NCBI GenBank assembly: GCA_963082975.1
Contig: OY720348.1
Span: 68,783,719 to 68,847,718 of the forward strand
Direction of reading: 5' to 3'
DNA from: Labia minor
Lineage: Eukaryota; Arthropoda; Insecta; Dermaptera; Spongiphoridae
DNA: 64,000 nucleotides
Part shown: piece after piece, positions 21,186-32,095 of the stretch
Layout of the letters: each line of letters starts with the position of its first letter
Numbering within the stretch: position 1 is the stretch's first letter
Notes under the pieces: model-generated
Told to the model about the DNA's origin: nothing
The model's input: the letters and a program-made list of their open reading frames with translations, nothing else
The model's database searches: none
Made by a program: the position numbers and the translations under genes

Positions 21186-21540
21186 TCCGACGATATGAAG
21201 GGAAAGGTTATTTTCACACCAAATTTCACATGAGGAGATTTTTTACATATTTCCACGAATCATGCACTTTGTATTGGTTTTATCCTCGGGAAAAATCATC
21301 TTGATTGGTTTTTTCTTAATTTAAAATTATATGACGTCACTCAGCCCTTCATGACGTCACAGCCAGCACCTCCTTATATATTATAAATAAAATTAAATTA
21401 AAAATATTTATGTTATGTCCACATCTGTTTTTTATTGCATTAATAGATACATTTAAATTATTTGAAATTCTTTCTGTAGCTGGAAATTAATTTATTTCAA
21501 ACCGTCGGTCGGTTTTGGGCCTGGCCACAGGTCAACTGAT
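21186..21540 (+). mobile_element. HINE-C element, internally deleted
   Basis: The 5' end is CCGACGATATGAAGGG; the microsatellite and CCGGAAGT part are deleted. The 3' end has the subterminal CGTCGGTCGGT, then GGGCCTGGCCACAGGTC, the terminal hairpin. Two GACGTCA boxes lie near 21,332 and 21,352. Confidence 0.65.
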
Positions 21541-21549
21541 TTTTAATGT

Positions 21550-22080
21550 TTCCATTTGAATTCTATATACAATTAAAAAACAAACTTGAATCTATTCCCA
21601 CTTATTATATCTTTTCTATTCTATTATTTGTGTTGGATTATATTAGATACAGAAATCAAATAAAAAAAACAAAAAAGAATTTATGGACAATTAAAAATAT
21701 CCATCTGGCAAATCTTGAAATATAGTACATTGAATGAATTACTTTTGTTTCATTTTTTTTATTCTTTGTCGGTGCTTTTCATTAAAACCATAGAATTGCA
21801 CTTGTAATGAGTGGTGTACTCCTATTTGAAAGGGCGTAATTGAAAAACTGAATATAATTTTAGCAGCTGGCTGATCTTTTTCGGTAGAATTGATTTGTTC
21901 CTTTCGTTAATTTCTCGAAAGCCTCGACTGGAGTTGTTCGTCTTCAATTAATTGTATCAATGGTGAGAAGCGGTGAAAAAAAAGAATAGCATCCAGTGCG
22001 CCTAATGAGGCCCTTTTCCTTAAGCCGCACATTCAAAACTGTTTGATTATGTTAATTTGTCCGTCAGAGAACAGAAAACA
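21550..22080. other. Unassigned sequence
   Basis: 21,600-22,080 is moderately complex, without domain-coding frames or recognised repeats; it grades into the island at 22,080. Confidence 0.4.
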
Positions 22081-22400
22081 AATTATAGATGTATAGCGTG
22101 TGTATTCTCTTGAGGTCTCAATTTACACTTTTGTGACGAGAATGCAAGTCATGACCAGACTGTAATTTGCCGGGCGTACAATGCCGCCATTGTATTCCCT
22201 GGCACGAGTTCTTTGCCGGCGACTGCCACCTTTCCGGTTGCGCCTCTTTTTGCATTTATCGGCAAACGAATGTCGGCTTTTCTTCTCACCACCCGACAAC
22301 CCAGAGATGACCAAGCAAGAAATTTGACTAAATTAAGAATCAATTGGAGAATCCCGATTAGCTGTTGACCAAGAATGATTAGACCGATTGTTTGAAATGT
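22080..22400. promoter_or_regulatory. Candidate conserved regulatory island with Sox-type palindrome
   Basis: A GC-rich, repeat-free block contains the perfect palindrome TACAATGCCGCCATTGTA (22,177-22,194): two inverted ACAAT/ATTGT Sox core sites four bases apart, a spacing known for SoxE dimers. Overlapping reading frames on the minus strand show no domain. The regulatory role is inference. Confidence 0.4.
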
Positions 22401-22698
22401 TCCAACAAAAAAAGAAATTCACTTATCATTGGTTCATAACTACCGATAAGATTATATAATTCTCGGCTAGTGGGTGGAACGAAGGGTCAATGAATTAGAA
22501 TCGTACTTTTAAGAAAGAAGACAAACAAAAGAAAGAAACCGTACAATTGAATTTCAAGTCTCTGATCACCGACTTTGTAATCTTCTACCTTCATTCTTAA
22601 CTCCCTCTGGATAGCAAATTAGGAACTAAATTATTCAAAATATGTACTGCTTCCATTTTAAGGATTGTTTATCTTATATAAGTTTAAGTACCCCCCCC

Positions 22699-23310
22699 CT
22701 GGTTCACCGAGCCGCGGTCCGGTACTTTAAAAAAATGATTCCCTATGAACTTTTGAATATTGAAGATTAAGATTATTATTTACATAAAATAAATTAACGA
22801 CAAAATATAGGAAACAATTTCAAATCATTTAAAAGAACATAAATTAAAAAAATCAGGATTGTCTCCATCCACTATCTCGCAATTTGTATTCGAATAATTA
22901 ACATATATGATATTTAAATTAAATTTAATTAATTAAATAAATAAATTTAATAAATAATTTAATAAATAATTAAATTAATAAATAATATATAACATATATG
23001 TTTATTTTTACGGTCACTTTAGAGGAAAAAAAATCAAAACGTTGTAGGTAATGACCCTCTTCTGGTTGAGCTACATTTCTTAAAAGTTGAGAGAAAACTA
23101 CAAATTTTGAATAATTCCCATGTATCAAATTTTATGATTCTAGCTCAAACCGTTTTTCCGTAATATTGTCTACATACATAAACACATACACACATTTTTC
23201 TCAACCTTAGTGAAAATGATTCAGGAACCTTCAAAACGTATAAAAACATCAAAATCTCAACATCGAAAATTTTCGTGATCGCAATACTATCTCTCGCGAG
23301 ATAGTAAAAA
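22699..23310 (-). mobile_element. HINE-B fragment joined to HINE-A element
   Basis: 22,699-22,850 is the HINE-B 3' part (GGTTCACCGAGCCGCGG). At 22,853 it abuts the HINE-A 3' end (GTCTCCATCCACTATCTCGC). HINE-A continues through GTAGGTAATGACCC, CTCAAACCGTTTTT and a short CA microsatellite to its 5' end, a palindrome ACTATCTC-TCGC-GAGATAGT (23,287-23,306). The B piece lost its 5' part at the junction. Confidence 0.65.
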
Positions 23311-23680
23311 TCAAATAATTTATTAAAATTAAAATGTATATAGGAGAGAACACTGTTTATATTTAAATTGAGTATTTTGGTAGGCAAATTGCAAGTTGTT
23401 GGCAAAGGAATGTTGCTGAGATAAGGAGAGGCAATTAATCATGTCCAAAATTAGGATGGATTATAATATTTTCAAAACGCAATAGAGAATACTTTGAAAT
23501 TTTCCTAAAACAAATCAGTTTACACAATCATACGGTACAAAATTTGTAACTCTGTTGGTTTTTTGCCTACCAGTGACGTCAGCATGTTATTTTCTCTATA
23601 GGTAATTGATCCTATAGATTAAATTTGGAATATTAAAGTATAGACCCTCTCTGAGTTTTTTTATTTTATCAATCAAAATA

Positions 23681-23722
<42 letters not shown>

Positions 23723-24130
23723 GGATCGCCTATTGAGAAAATTTACATGACAGGTTGACATAGTTGTCATGGAGGTGAGATTAGTGAGGGATGATGGATG
23801 CTACCCTGGGGATGCCAAATGCATCACTTGACCCTGGAGAGTAGCACGTCATAAGTTGAACCAATGGAATAGGAGTTCGATCATCTTTCCTTCCTTGCCC
23901 CAAGTGAAATGTCACCACAAACTACAGAAAACGGATTTAATTCTATTTTGATGTCAATAAATGAAATAGTGAAAGACCAACTAAAAATTTTTAAATTTCG
24001 CTTAAAAGATTTTTAAAACTTGAATTAAAATGACTAAATTATATTATTTTGGTATTTATTTTTATTTAAATTACTCAATTATTAATTACTACCATATTTT
24101 TAAGGGAAATATTTCCGACAATGAATATAA
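23310..24130. other. Unassigned region with TA microsatellite
   Basis: A (TA)n tract lies at about 23,684-23,719. The block 23,745-23,950 is complex, with no gene or repeat recognised. The remainder is A+T-rich. Confidence 0.5.
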
Positions 24131-24149
24131 AATTAATACTTTGGAAACT

Positions 24150-24950
24150 ATCAATTCCGGTTTCCGGATATATACCAAAATGTGAAATTTGGTGTGAAAA
24201 CAATAGCTTCCCTTTCTATCGCGTAGCGGTCGGTAATACTACTAGATAATCATACTAGATAATCAAATACTATGTCAAATACTATGTCAATCTGTCACTA
24301 ATACAAGATAATCAAAATGTTGCTCTTTAAAAAGCTTTATAAACCTTATTAAAGTCTTGAATTCTCTAAATTTAAATAATTAAATAAACAAGTTAATAAA
24401 TTTAGAAGTACATAATTAAATATATACCACTTCCGGTTTCCAGATATACACCAAAAGTTGATGAATTCGTACTACTGATGAATTTAGTAAATATAGGAAA
24501 TTTTATCAAAATCCATTTAGCTGCTCAAGCTCTACACGTATATACAGAGACACAATGAACAGATGGACAGATATAATGCTAAAAATAGTTTATTTCTGTT
24601 AACAAAGTGCATGATTCGTGGAGATATGTAAAAATCTCCTCATGTGAAATTTGGTCTGAAAATAACCCTTCCCTTCCTATCGTCGTTCGGTAATACTACC
24701 ACTTCCGGTTTCCGGATATACACCAAAAGTTGATGAATTCGTACTACTGATGAATTTAGTAAATATAGGAAATTTTATCAAAATCCGTTTAGCTGCTCAA
24801 GCTCTACGAGTATATACAGAGACACAATGGACAGATGGACAGATATAATGCTAAAAATAGTTTTTTTCTGTTAACAAAATGCATGATTCGTGGAGATATG
24901 TAAAAATTTGATGTGAAAACAATATCTTCCATTCCTAAAGTTGGTTGGGA
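24150..24950 (-). mobile_element. HINE-C 5' parts, three copies, two in tandem
   Basis: 24,150-24,240 is a short piece. 24,419-24,700 and 24,702-24,950 are near-identical tandem copies, each running from CTTCCGGTTTCC through GTTGATGAATTCGTACTACT, TATACAGAGACACAATG and GATTCGTGGAGATATG to the CGTCGGTCGG-like 5' end. None has the HINE-C 3' hairpin. Confidence 0.65.
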
Positions 24951-25119
24951 AAAACAATATATACATACAACACATTCAAAAAAAAACTTATGTTGTAGTT
25001 TTGTTTTTAATATTTATTTCAAAAACAATTTATTGATAATTTTTTTTTGTTTGTGTCGCACATGTTCAAAAGATTGTCGGCATACTTAAAATTTCAAATG
25101 GGTTGTGATTGATAGATGA

Positions 25120-25450
25120 ATGAATGAATGAGAATCGGGAATTTCTACTTAAACTGGAAACGAAAGAAAAAAACATTAGTGCATGGTAGGGGGTGGAAGC
25201 ATCCCTTGACAATGGACGACGTTGATTTGTCTCGCCCGATCTTTGGCCTCCGAATGAGTAGTCATGATGAGCATCCACCAGCCGACACCCTGCATAATTA
25301 TCCATCGGCCAAATGACCTTTGTTCCACTCATCAGTGAACATAAAAATTGATTTCACAGTCATTGTCCCGGACAATGAACTAATCATTTTTTAAATGCCC
25401 TTATTCGATGCCCTTTTTTACTGGATACCATCGTGGGAGAGAATCCATGA
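25120..25450. promoter_or_regulatory. Candidate conserved regulatory island with CATTGT/ACAATG palindrome
   Basis: A complex, repeat-free block with overlapping reading frames on both strands, none recognisable. It holds the perfect palindrome CATTGTCCCGGACAATG (25,361-25,377), again two inverted Sox-type cores, and CCTTTGTTC near 25,317. Role inferred from composition and sites only. Confidence 0.4.
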
Positions 25451-25720
25451 ATGAAGAAATCTGTCCCATAAAGGAACTAATTGACGATTATTATTTGAAA
25501 AGAAATGCAAGGAAACACAAAAAACAAAAATAAAAAACAAAACAAAAGAAAAAGAAAAACAAGACGGATCAAATGATCAAATAAGAAAGAAAAAAGAATT
25601 TATTAAGATATTACGCCTCTCATGAACAAAATAAATAAGTATTAATACAACAAACGAAAATTTCAAATGGGTGGTCTTAGGCACCTTTGAAAAACAAAAA
25701 AAAAAAAAAGAAAATAGTAT
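25450..25720. other. A-rich sequence, nothing recognised
   Basis: A-rich low-complexity DNA (about 25,500-25,720). Confidence 0.5.
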
Positions 25721-26209
25721 GACCTGTGGCCAGGCGCAGAACCGACCGACGGTTTGAAATAAATTAATTTACACCAATTTCAAATAATTGAAATGTATCT
25801 ATTAATACAATAAAAAACAGATATGGATATTACATAAAAAATTTTAATTTTATTTTATTTATAATATATAAGGAGGCGCTGGCTGTGACGTCATGAAGGG
25901 TTGAGTAACGTCTATTAATTTTAAATTAAGAAAAAACTAACAAAGATGATTTTTCTCGAGGATAAAACCAATACAAAGTGCATGATTCGTGGTGATATGT
26001 AAAAAATCTCCTCATGTGAAATTTGGTGTGAAAATAACCCTTCCCTTCCTCTCTTCGATCGGTAATACTACCACTTCCGGTTTCCGGATATACACCAAAA
26101 GTTGATCAATTCATCATACTGATGCATTAAGTAAAGATACCATATTTCATCAAAATCCGTTGAGCCGTTCAAGCTGTACATGTCTATCCCTTACTATAGT
26201 CGGTCGGTA
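25721..26209 (-). mobile_element. HINE-C element with both ends
   Basis: On the minus strand it runs from ACCGACCGAC (26,198-26,209) to CGTCGGTCGGT (complement of 25,743-25,753) and the slightly damaged terminal hairpin (25,721-25,736). Internal landmarks are CCGGAAGTGG, the CTCCACGAATCATGCA-type block and a GTGACGTCA box. The GGAC microsatellite is deleted. Confidence 0.7.
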
Positions 26210-26214
26210 AAAAA

Positions 26215-26800
26215 AGGAATATTATAAAACAAATCTAAGGTCAATTTTTAATTAAAACTGCTATTTAAAATATTAAAACATTTTTGAAATAAATAAAAAA
26301 ATTTTATTCATCGACGTGATTCAATTCCAAGGTATAGATTTTCTAAGCCGACTGAAACCAACTGCAGCCATTGCAAGAGAAATTTATATCCTGCTCAATA
26401 TATAAGTGAAATATTTTTCTTTCATATAAACTAAAATTAATTAATTAAATTTAATTAAGTAATTAATATTTAGGTGATTTGAATATTTTACAATATTAAC
26501 ATCAATTATCATCCACTACAAGTTAAAAAAAAAGTTTGAATTTGAATAGGTCTAAATATTCTCTTTAGATTTTTTTTTTGATTTACTAATAAAAAATTTT
26601 TTTATCAAAACTTAACTATGATTTAAATTTTTTTCTACAACCTGCATATACCTATATTGCAAATTTCATATTAAAATCAAATTTGTAGAATTTATTAAGT
26701 TAATTTCCACTTTATCAATTTATCGATAAGAGGTAAGTGAATTAGTATTTTTTGAATATATACTAATATGATAGTTCATAACGGAACCTAATATTCTAAT
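26215..26800. other. A+T-rich region, nothing recognised
   Basis: A+T-rich DNA; 26,300-26,410 is slightly more complex. Confidence 0.5.
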
Positions 26801-26801
26801 A

Positions 26802-27213
26802 CAATGAACGCTCTATATAAGCAACTTATTTGAACCAATTTCAATAAAAAAGTTTCTTATTGGGAAAAGTTGCTAAAAGGGAAAAAAGAAGCATAAAAAT
26901 ACTTATCGCCTGGAAAATATTTTTCCTTATTTCTTTTACTAACTAAATTGTATCAGAATAAATATATATATAAATAACTATTCTAATTAACAAAAATTAA
27001 CTTACAGGCAGCACAAATCACAAACTTATTCCAATAACAGAATGTTTTATAATTTGAGGTTATGTTGTTAAGAACAGCTGTCAACTCAAATATTTAGCTT
27101 TAATAAAATAAGTTGCTTATACAGAACAGCTGAACTAAAACAAGTTGCTTGTATAGAGGTTGATTATAAAGAATGTTGCTTATAGAGAGGTTGTTTATAT
27201 AGAGCGTTCATTG
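26802..27213. mobile_element. pogo-like MITE with TA target duplication
   Basis: Terminal inverted repeats of about 24 bases begin CAATGAACGCTCTATATAA (left 26,802; right complement ends 27,213) and are flanked by TA on both sides (26,800-26,801; 27,214-27,215). A CTCTATATAA-type terminus and TA target are typical of pogo/Tigger-type elements. Internal copies of the GTTGCTTATA motif occur. No transposase is encoded. Confidence 0.75.
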
Positions 27214-27219
27214 TACAAT

Positions 27220-27423
27220 AATATTGACATATTAGGGTGAATTGTCCCTATACATGAACAATAGTACCAGAACCCAATGTAACTCTTTTTTGAGAAATAA
27301 GGTGTGTGTATATGTGTTGAGAACTAGTATTTATACTTCTAATTTTGAAAAACTTTTATGTATATTAATAATAATAATTAATTTCATTATACATATTAAA
27401 ATATTTATTAGAAATATACATTG

Positions 27424-27464
<41 letters not shown>

Positions 27465-28640
27465 TATTTTCTAAATATTTTGTTTAATTGATTTTCAAAG
27501 AGATAAAAACTGATATACCCGCCCAAATGTTATATTAATGTCCCATTATTCTTATATTTTATATATTTTATTATATAAAAAATAAACTTTCATTTATCTT
27601 ATATACTCTTACATTTTATTTCTTGTTAAAGTGTTAGTATTCTTAAAAAAAATATTAAAATCTTATTTTTAAATAATATTAATAATGATAATAATACCAA
27701 AAATTTTCATTAAATAATAGCATAATTAAATACAAATTTTTAGATATTCTTTGATAGTTTTTGATAAAAAAATGTTTCTTTTGAAATATATATATATATT
27801 ATTTTTTTTTGAATTGATAAGTCTCTCTCTCTCATTTCTTTTACAATTAAAATATAAATAGATAATTCTTTTGTTTAGTTCAAAAGAAATTTTCTTATCT
27901 TTTTTTTTTTCCATAATCATATTAAAACGAAATACTTATTATACTGATACATCATAGAATCGTAATTTACAAGAAATGTGTTTAAATATTTAATAAAATA
28001 TATTTATAGAGCAACTATCAGTTAATTATGATTAGAAATAATGTTGACGCAGTATTTTATATATATATATATATATATATCTAAAATTATAAATTAATAA
28101 CAGCCGGCAGCACTTTCAAAGCACACTTAACTCCCTCTCCCTTTTTTTCATACAAATTTAAAGATTTCCAAAAGAACGTGAATTTTAACGTGCTTTAAAT
28201 TTTTTTAAATTTTAAGAAGTTCGAATTTATGGTTTAGCTCCTTCTCTGAGTTCCAAAACCGTTGCAAAGAAAGCACGTTCTGGCTAAATCCCAGGGGCGC
28301 CGTAACTTAAGGGGCGCCACGAACGTAAAGGTGACTAATTTTTAAACTAATTACAGGTTAACGAGAAGTTACTTCACATTCAGCGGTGAAGCTAAAATAA
28401 ATATAATTTATGGACAGCAGGCAGATTTAATTGAAATTTTGTACAATTTTTCTATTCTTATTAAAAAGAGTTTATTTTTATTTAATTATATATATATATA
28501 AATTAGTAAACAAAAAATAAAATAAAAATAATTTCAAATATAAATAACAGTAATATTTGGAAAAAGTAATTATTACATGAATCAACAAAATTTCAAATAA
28601 TTCTATACTGTTGGGGCAATCAACAATTGTTACAATAGGA
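27220..28640. other. A+T-rich region with TA microsatellites; unassigned complex block
   Basis: (TA)n tracts lie near 27,430-27,462 and 28,056-28,082. 28,090-28,390 is more complex, with two copies of GGGGCGCC (about 28,292 and 28,310), and is not identified. Confidence 0.5.
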
Positions 28641-28644
28641 TGTA

Positions 28645-30060
28645 AGATATGTGTTCTTATACGTTTCTACGTTTTGAAGGTCCCTGAGTCATTTTCAGTA
28701 AGGTTGAAAAAAATGTGTGTGTGTGTGTGTGTGGATGTAGACAAGATTACGCAAAAACGGTTTGAGCTAGAATAATGAAATTTGGTACGTGGGCATTATT
28801 CAAAATTCGTAATTGTCTATCAACTTTTCAGAAATGTAGCTCAACCCGAAGAGGACCATTACCTACCACGTTTTCATTTATTTTTCCTCTAAACCAGTGA
28901 TTATCAACCACTGTGCGGCGGCACTTTAGTGTGCCGCGAGATTACGAGGCTCTTAAACTTTTTTTTCTAAATTTTTTCAATTTGATTCTAAAAAAAAAGG
29001 TAAACCGTTTTTGGGACGACTTTTTTTTAATATATGGTAAACTTTGACACTTATCTTTTTCTTTGTGTGCAGCCAAATTTTTAAACCGTTAAAAGTGTGC
29101 CGCGGTAAAAAAAAGGTTGAGAATCACTGCTCTAAACTGTCCGTAAAAATAAAGATATATGCTTGATACTTGATTCACATGATTAAAAATTGTGTAAAAC
29201 TGCTAGATATAGAATTTCAGCTTGATTGAATCGCTGAAAGTACCAGAATTCATTTTTTAAATTTTTTAAACACATTGCCTGCTAATCACGCGCCAGCACG
29301 TGACGTGGGGTCATCAACAAAACGCCAAACAAATTTTTTAAATTTTTAAATTTTGACTTATAAATGAAGGTAAATTTAAATATTATATATGTTTTATTAT
29401 GTTATATATATTAATTAATTTAATTTAATAACAATTATACTGCAAAATTAATTAATTAATCCAAATTAATTATACTTAATTTATATAATTAATTAAATTT
29501 AATTTAAATATAATATATATGTTAATTAATCGAATTCAAATTTGCGAGATACTAGAGTGGAGACACTCCAGATTTTTTTTTATATTTATTGTTGATTTCT
29601 ATATATATTTATTTCTTTTAATTATAATAATTGAAGAAATTAATTAATTTAATTTAATAACAATAGTATACTGCAAAATTAATATTTTTTAATTAATTAA
29701 TTAATCCAAATTAATTATACTTAATTTATATAATTAATTAAATTTAATTTAAATATAATATATATGTTAATTAATCGAATTCAAATTTGCGAGATAGTCG
29801 ACTGGAGACACTCCAGATTTTTTTTTATATTTATTGTTGATTTCTATTTCTATTTATTTCTTTTAATTATAATAATTGAAGAAATTAATTAATTTAATTT
29901 AATAACAATAGTATAAGGCAAGATTAATTTTTTTTTAAAAATTAATTAATTAATCCAAATTAATTATACTTAATTTATATAAATAATTAAATTAATATAA
30001 TATATGTGTTAATTAATCGAATTCAAATTTGCGAGATAGTCGAGTGGAGACACTCCAGTT
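28645..30060 (+). mobile_element. HINE-A element with triplicated 3' end and nested hAT MITE
   Basis: It runs from a damaged 5' end through (GT)n (about 28,715-28,731), CGCAAAAACGGTTTGAGCT and the A+T-rich 3' half to GCGAGATACTAGAGTGGAGACACTCCAG-type ends. The last about 240 bp occur three times in tandem (GCGAGAT at 29,544, 29,789 and 30,031). The tandem unit includes downstream flank (TTCTTTTAATTATAATAATT). A hAT MITE is inserted at 28,895. Confidence 0.7.
28895..29129. mobile_element. hAT-type MITE with perfect 8-bp target duplication
   Basis: Ends are CAGTGATTATCAACC and its near-complement GGTTGAGAATCACTG. The 8-bp target duplication CTCTAAAC (28,887-28,894 and 29,130-29,137) is exact. 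The interior has GTGTGCCGCG and its complementary partner near each end. A second copy lies at 61,902. Confidence 0.9.
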
Positions 30061-30139
30061 TTATTTTATATTTATTTCTTTTAATTATAATAATTGAAGA
30101 GGATTGGATAATCGATTTAGAAAAGTTTTTCGAAATTTA

Positions 30140-30430
30140 AATTTTCCCTAATGAAGGTGTAAGTGAATGAATAAGCAATGAAGTGTCCGATGATCGATGA
30201 CACTTGAGCGCCGTTCTGTTTGATTCCAAGCGCGATGAAGAGGTTCCAGTTGGGTGGATTCGGGACATGGGATCGGACACATCTGAGGCGGCCGACGACT
30301 CAATCACGGAGGCAGCCGGCTGCCGCCATTGTTTGTTGTAATCAACAAGGCATTTTAATCCGAATCGAAAGCCATTATTAATCTGTTTGTGTGTGTTGTT
30401 TGGTTGCGTGCGATAATAAATGTTTCCAAG
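30140..30430. promoter_or_regulatory. Candidate conserved regulatory island
   Basis: Complex, GC-richer, repeat-free DNA with GCCGCCATTGTTTGTTG (near 30,320), a Sox/Fox-like cluster, and TAATAAATG-type A+T sites. Reading frames on the minus strand lack any domain and run into low-complexity C/T-rich DNA (30,470-30,525). Role inferred. Confidence 0.35.
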
Positions 30431-30639
30431 CAGAATAAATCTCTGTAACGAATTCGCCCTTGCCTCTCTTTCTCTCCCCCCCCCCGCTCCTTCCCTATCT
30501 CCACCACCACCTCTCCCCCCATCCACTGTGTATTTCAACACGTTTATTCATGTTGGACATAAATTATTACCAGGCCACAACTGCGATACATAAATAACCA
30601 TTTATATAAATGTTGTGTGAATGAAGATTTTAGTTTTCA

Positions 30640-30985
30640 AAATGCCAGTCGCCGGGTTGAAAGCGACCACATAATGCCCGGGACCATTAGCAGGGGCCCA
30701 GCGACAAAGCACCAATACCTATAAATAAGCTGTCGGATTCCGTGGCTTCGACCCCATTAGACGGCGGTTATGGTTTCATATTCCATTAACAAATCATCTA
30801 CGACTGCACCTTGCCAATGAAATTGGACCAAGTTATTATTTTTCCGGGGCCAATTTTCAATCTTGCTCGTATCAATTGGATACTAATTTCGTTAAGGGAC
30901 AATACCCAGTGTGGTCACGGTGTCATCTTCAGCGACACGAGTACAATCGTCCGCGTATCTACTCTCCTGTTTATTTACAAACTAC
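30640..30985. promoter_or_regulatory. Candidate conserved regulatory island
   Basis: Another complex block with no repeat or domain-coding frame, containing CGGGACCATTAGC, CTATAAATAAGCTG and CCTTGCCAATGAAATTGG. A short pyrimidine-rich low-complexity tract follows (31,040-31,115). Confidence 0.35.
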
Positions 30986-30999
30986 ACCCCTCCTCTCTT

Positions 31000-31490
31000 A
31001 TACAATAACCTCTCTATTAACTTGTAAACAGTCCAAAAGTGTCTTTTTCTTCTTTTTTTCTTTTTTTTTTTTTACTTTGAACTATTTTTCTTTTTCTTTT
31101 TTTTTTTTTTTTGCTTCATCGTTTTATTTGAAAAAGAAATATGTCATAAAAAAAAATTCGATTTGGTCCCTGGTAATCCAATTCGAATAGAAATCAAGAT
31201 TTTCACAAACAAAAATTTTTACAATAATCTTTGAGAGAGATGAGATTAAATTAAAGATGAGTAGGGTTTTTAGTTAAGATGAGTATGTTTTTATATAAAA
31301 AGAAATAAAAAAAAAATACTACTAAAAACGATAATATGATAAGTTCGATGAAAATAATATATTATATAAAAAGAAAAGTCACTTAATCCACTAAAAAAAT
31401 TGAAAATAATTCCTTTAATTTCCATTTTAAATCTTTTCATGTCAATTTATAAAAAAAAAGATCTCTTCTTAGACAATGAATAGATAAAAA
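31000..31490. other. Pyrimidine tract and A+T-rich DNA
   Basis: T/C-rich tract, then A+T-rich sequence. Nothing recognised. Confidence 0.6.
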
Positions 31491-31494
31491 ATAT

Positions 31495-31630
31495 TAATGG
31501 CGGATGATTTCTAATTCTTTCTGTCAAAATTTAAAAATTAATATTTAATTAAAGAAGCAACGTAAAATTATACAATACTTGTAAAAATGTATCTACATTT
31601 CTTAACAAATAATTTAATATATATCTTATC
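31495..31630 (+). repeat. F-type repeat fragment
   Basis: ATGGCGGATGATT, TCTGTCAAAAT and AATTAATATTTAATTAA match the F part of the FE repeat at 1,980, 3,815 and 36,478. Confidence 0.6.
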
Positions 31631-31683
31631 TTATTAAAAAATCATCTTTGTTAGTTATTTCTTAATTTAAAATAGGAATTTTA

Positions 31684-32012
31684 ATAATAAAAAACGCGGG
31701 ATAGCGGTTCCTTAAATACAAAATATTGTAAAAAAAATAAAATTAAAAATATTTATTTTAATAATATTTTGTAATCAAATTACGAAATATATATTATGTT
31801 ATATCCACAGGCCATACTTTTCTGCCTTTCAGTACATTAAGGGCTGTATGTTTAATGACTATTTTTTTTATTTACGTTCTTTTACATGATGAAATTGTTT
31901 AATATATTTTGTCATTTATGTATTTTAAATAATAATCTTAATCTTAAAGATTCATAGTTCATAAAGAATAAATTTTTTTAAAATACCGAGCCGCCGCTCG
32001 GTGAACCAGGTT
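31684..32012 (+). mobile_element. HINE-B element
   Basis: Contains CCACAGGCCATACTTTTC, the CATTTATGTATTTTAAATAAT block and the terminal hairpin ACCGAGC-CGCC-GCTCGGT (31,985-32,002). The 5' end is unclear. Confidence 0.65.
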
Positions 32013-32095
32013 CTTTTAATTGTACATAATAAACATAAATGTTAGAATGGCATTCAAGCAAAATGCTTATAAACCCCTTCGAATTCTCAATTTTT

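Noticed and set aside
22123-22343. Overlapping minus-strand frames rich in arginine
   Set aside because: Two frames overlap in the same GC-rich island with no domain; treated as non-coding island.
23145-23405. Frame also seen at 50,155-50,427 with similar protein sequence
   Set aside because: Both are HINE-A 5' ends; the shared protein is a by-product of repeat DNA with a CA/GT microsatellite.
30137-30541. 134-codon minus-strand frame
   Set aside because: Starts in C/T-rich low complexity and has no recognisable motif; island DNA is more likely non-coding.
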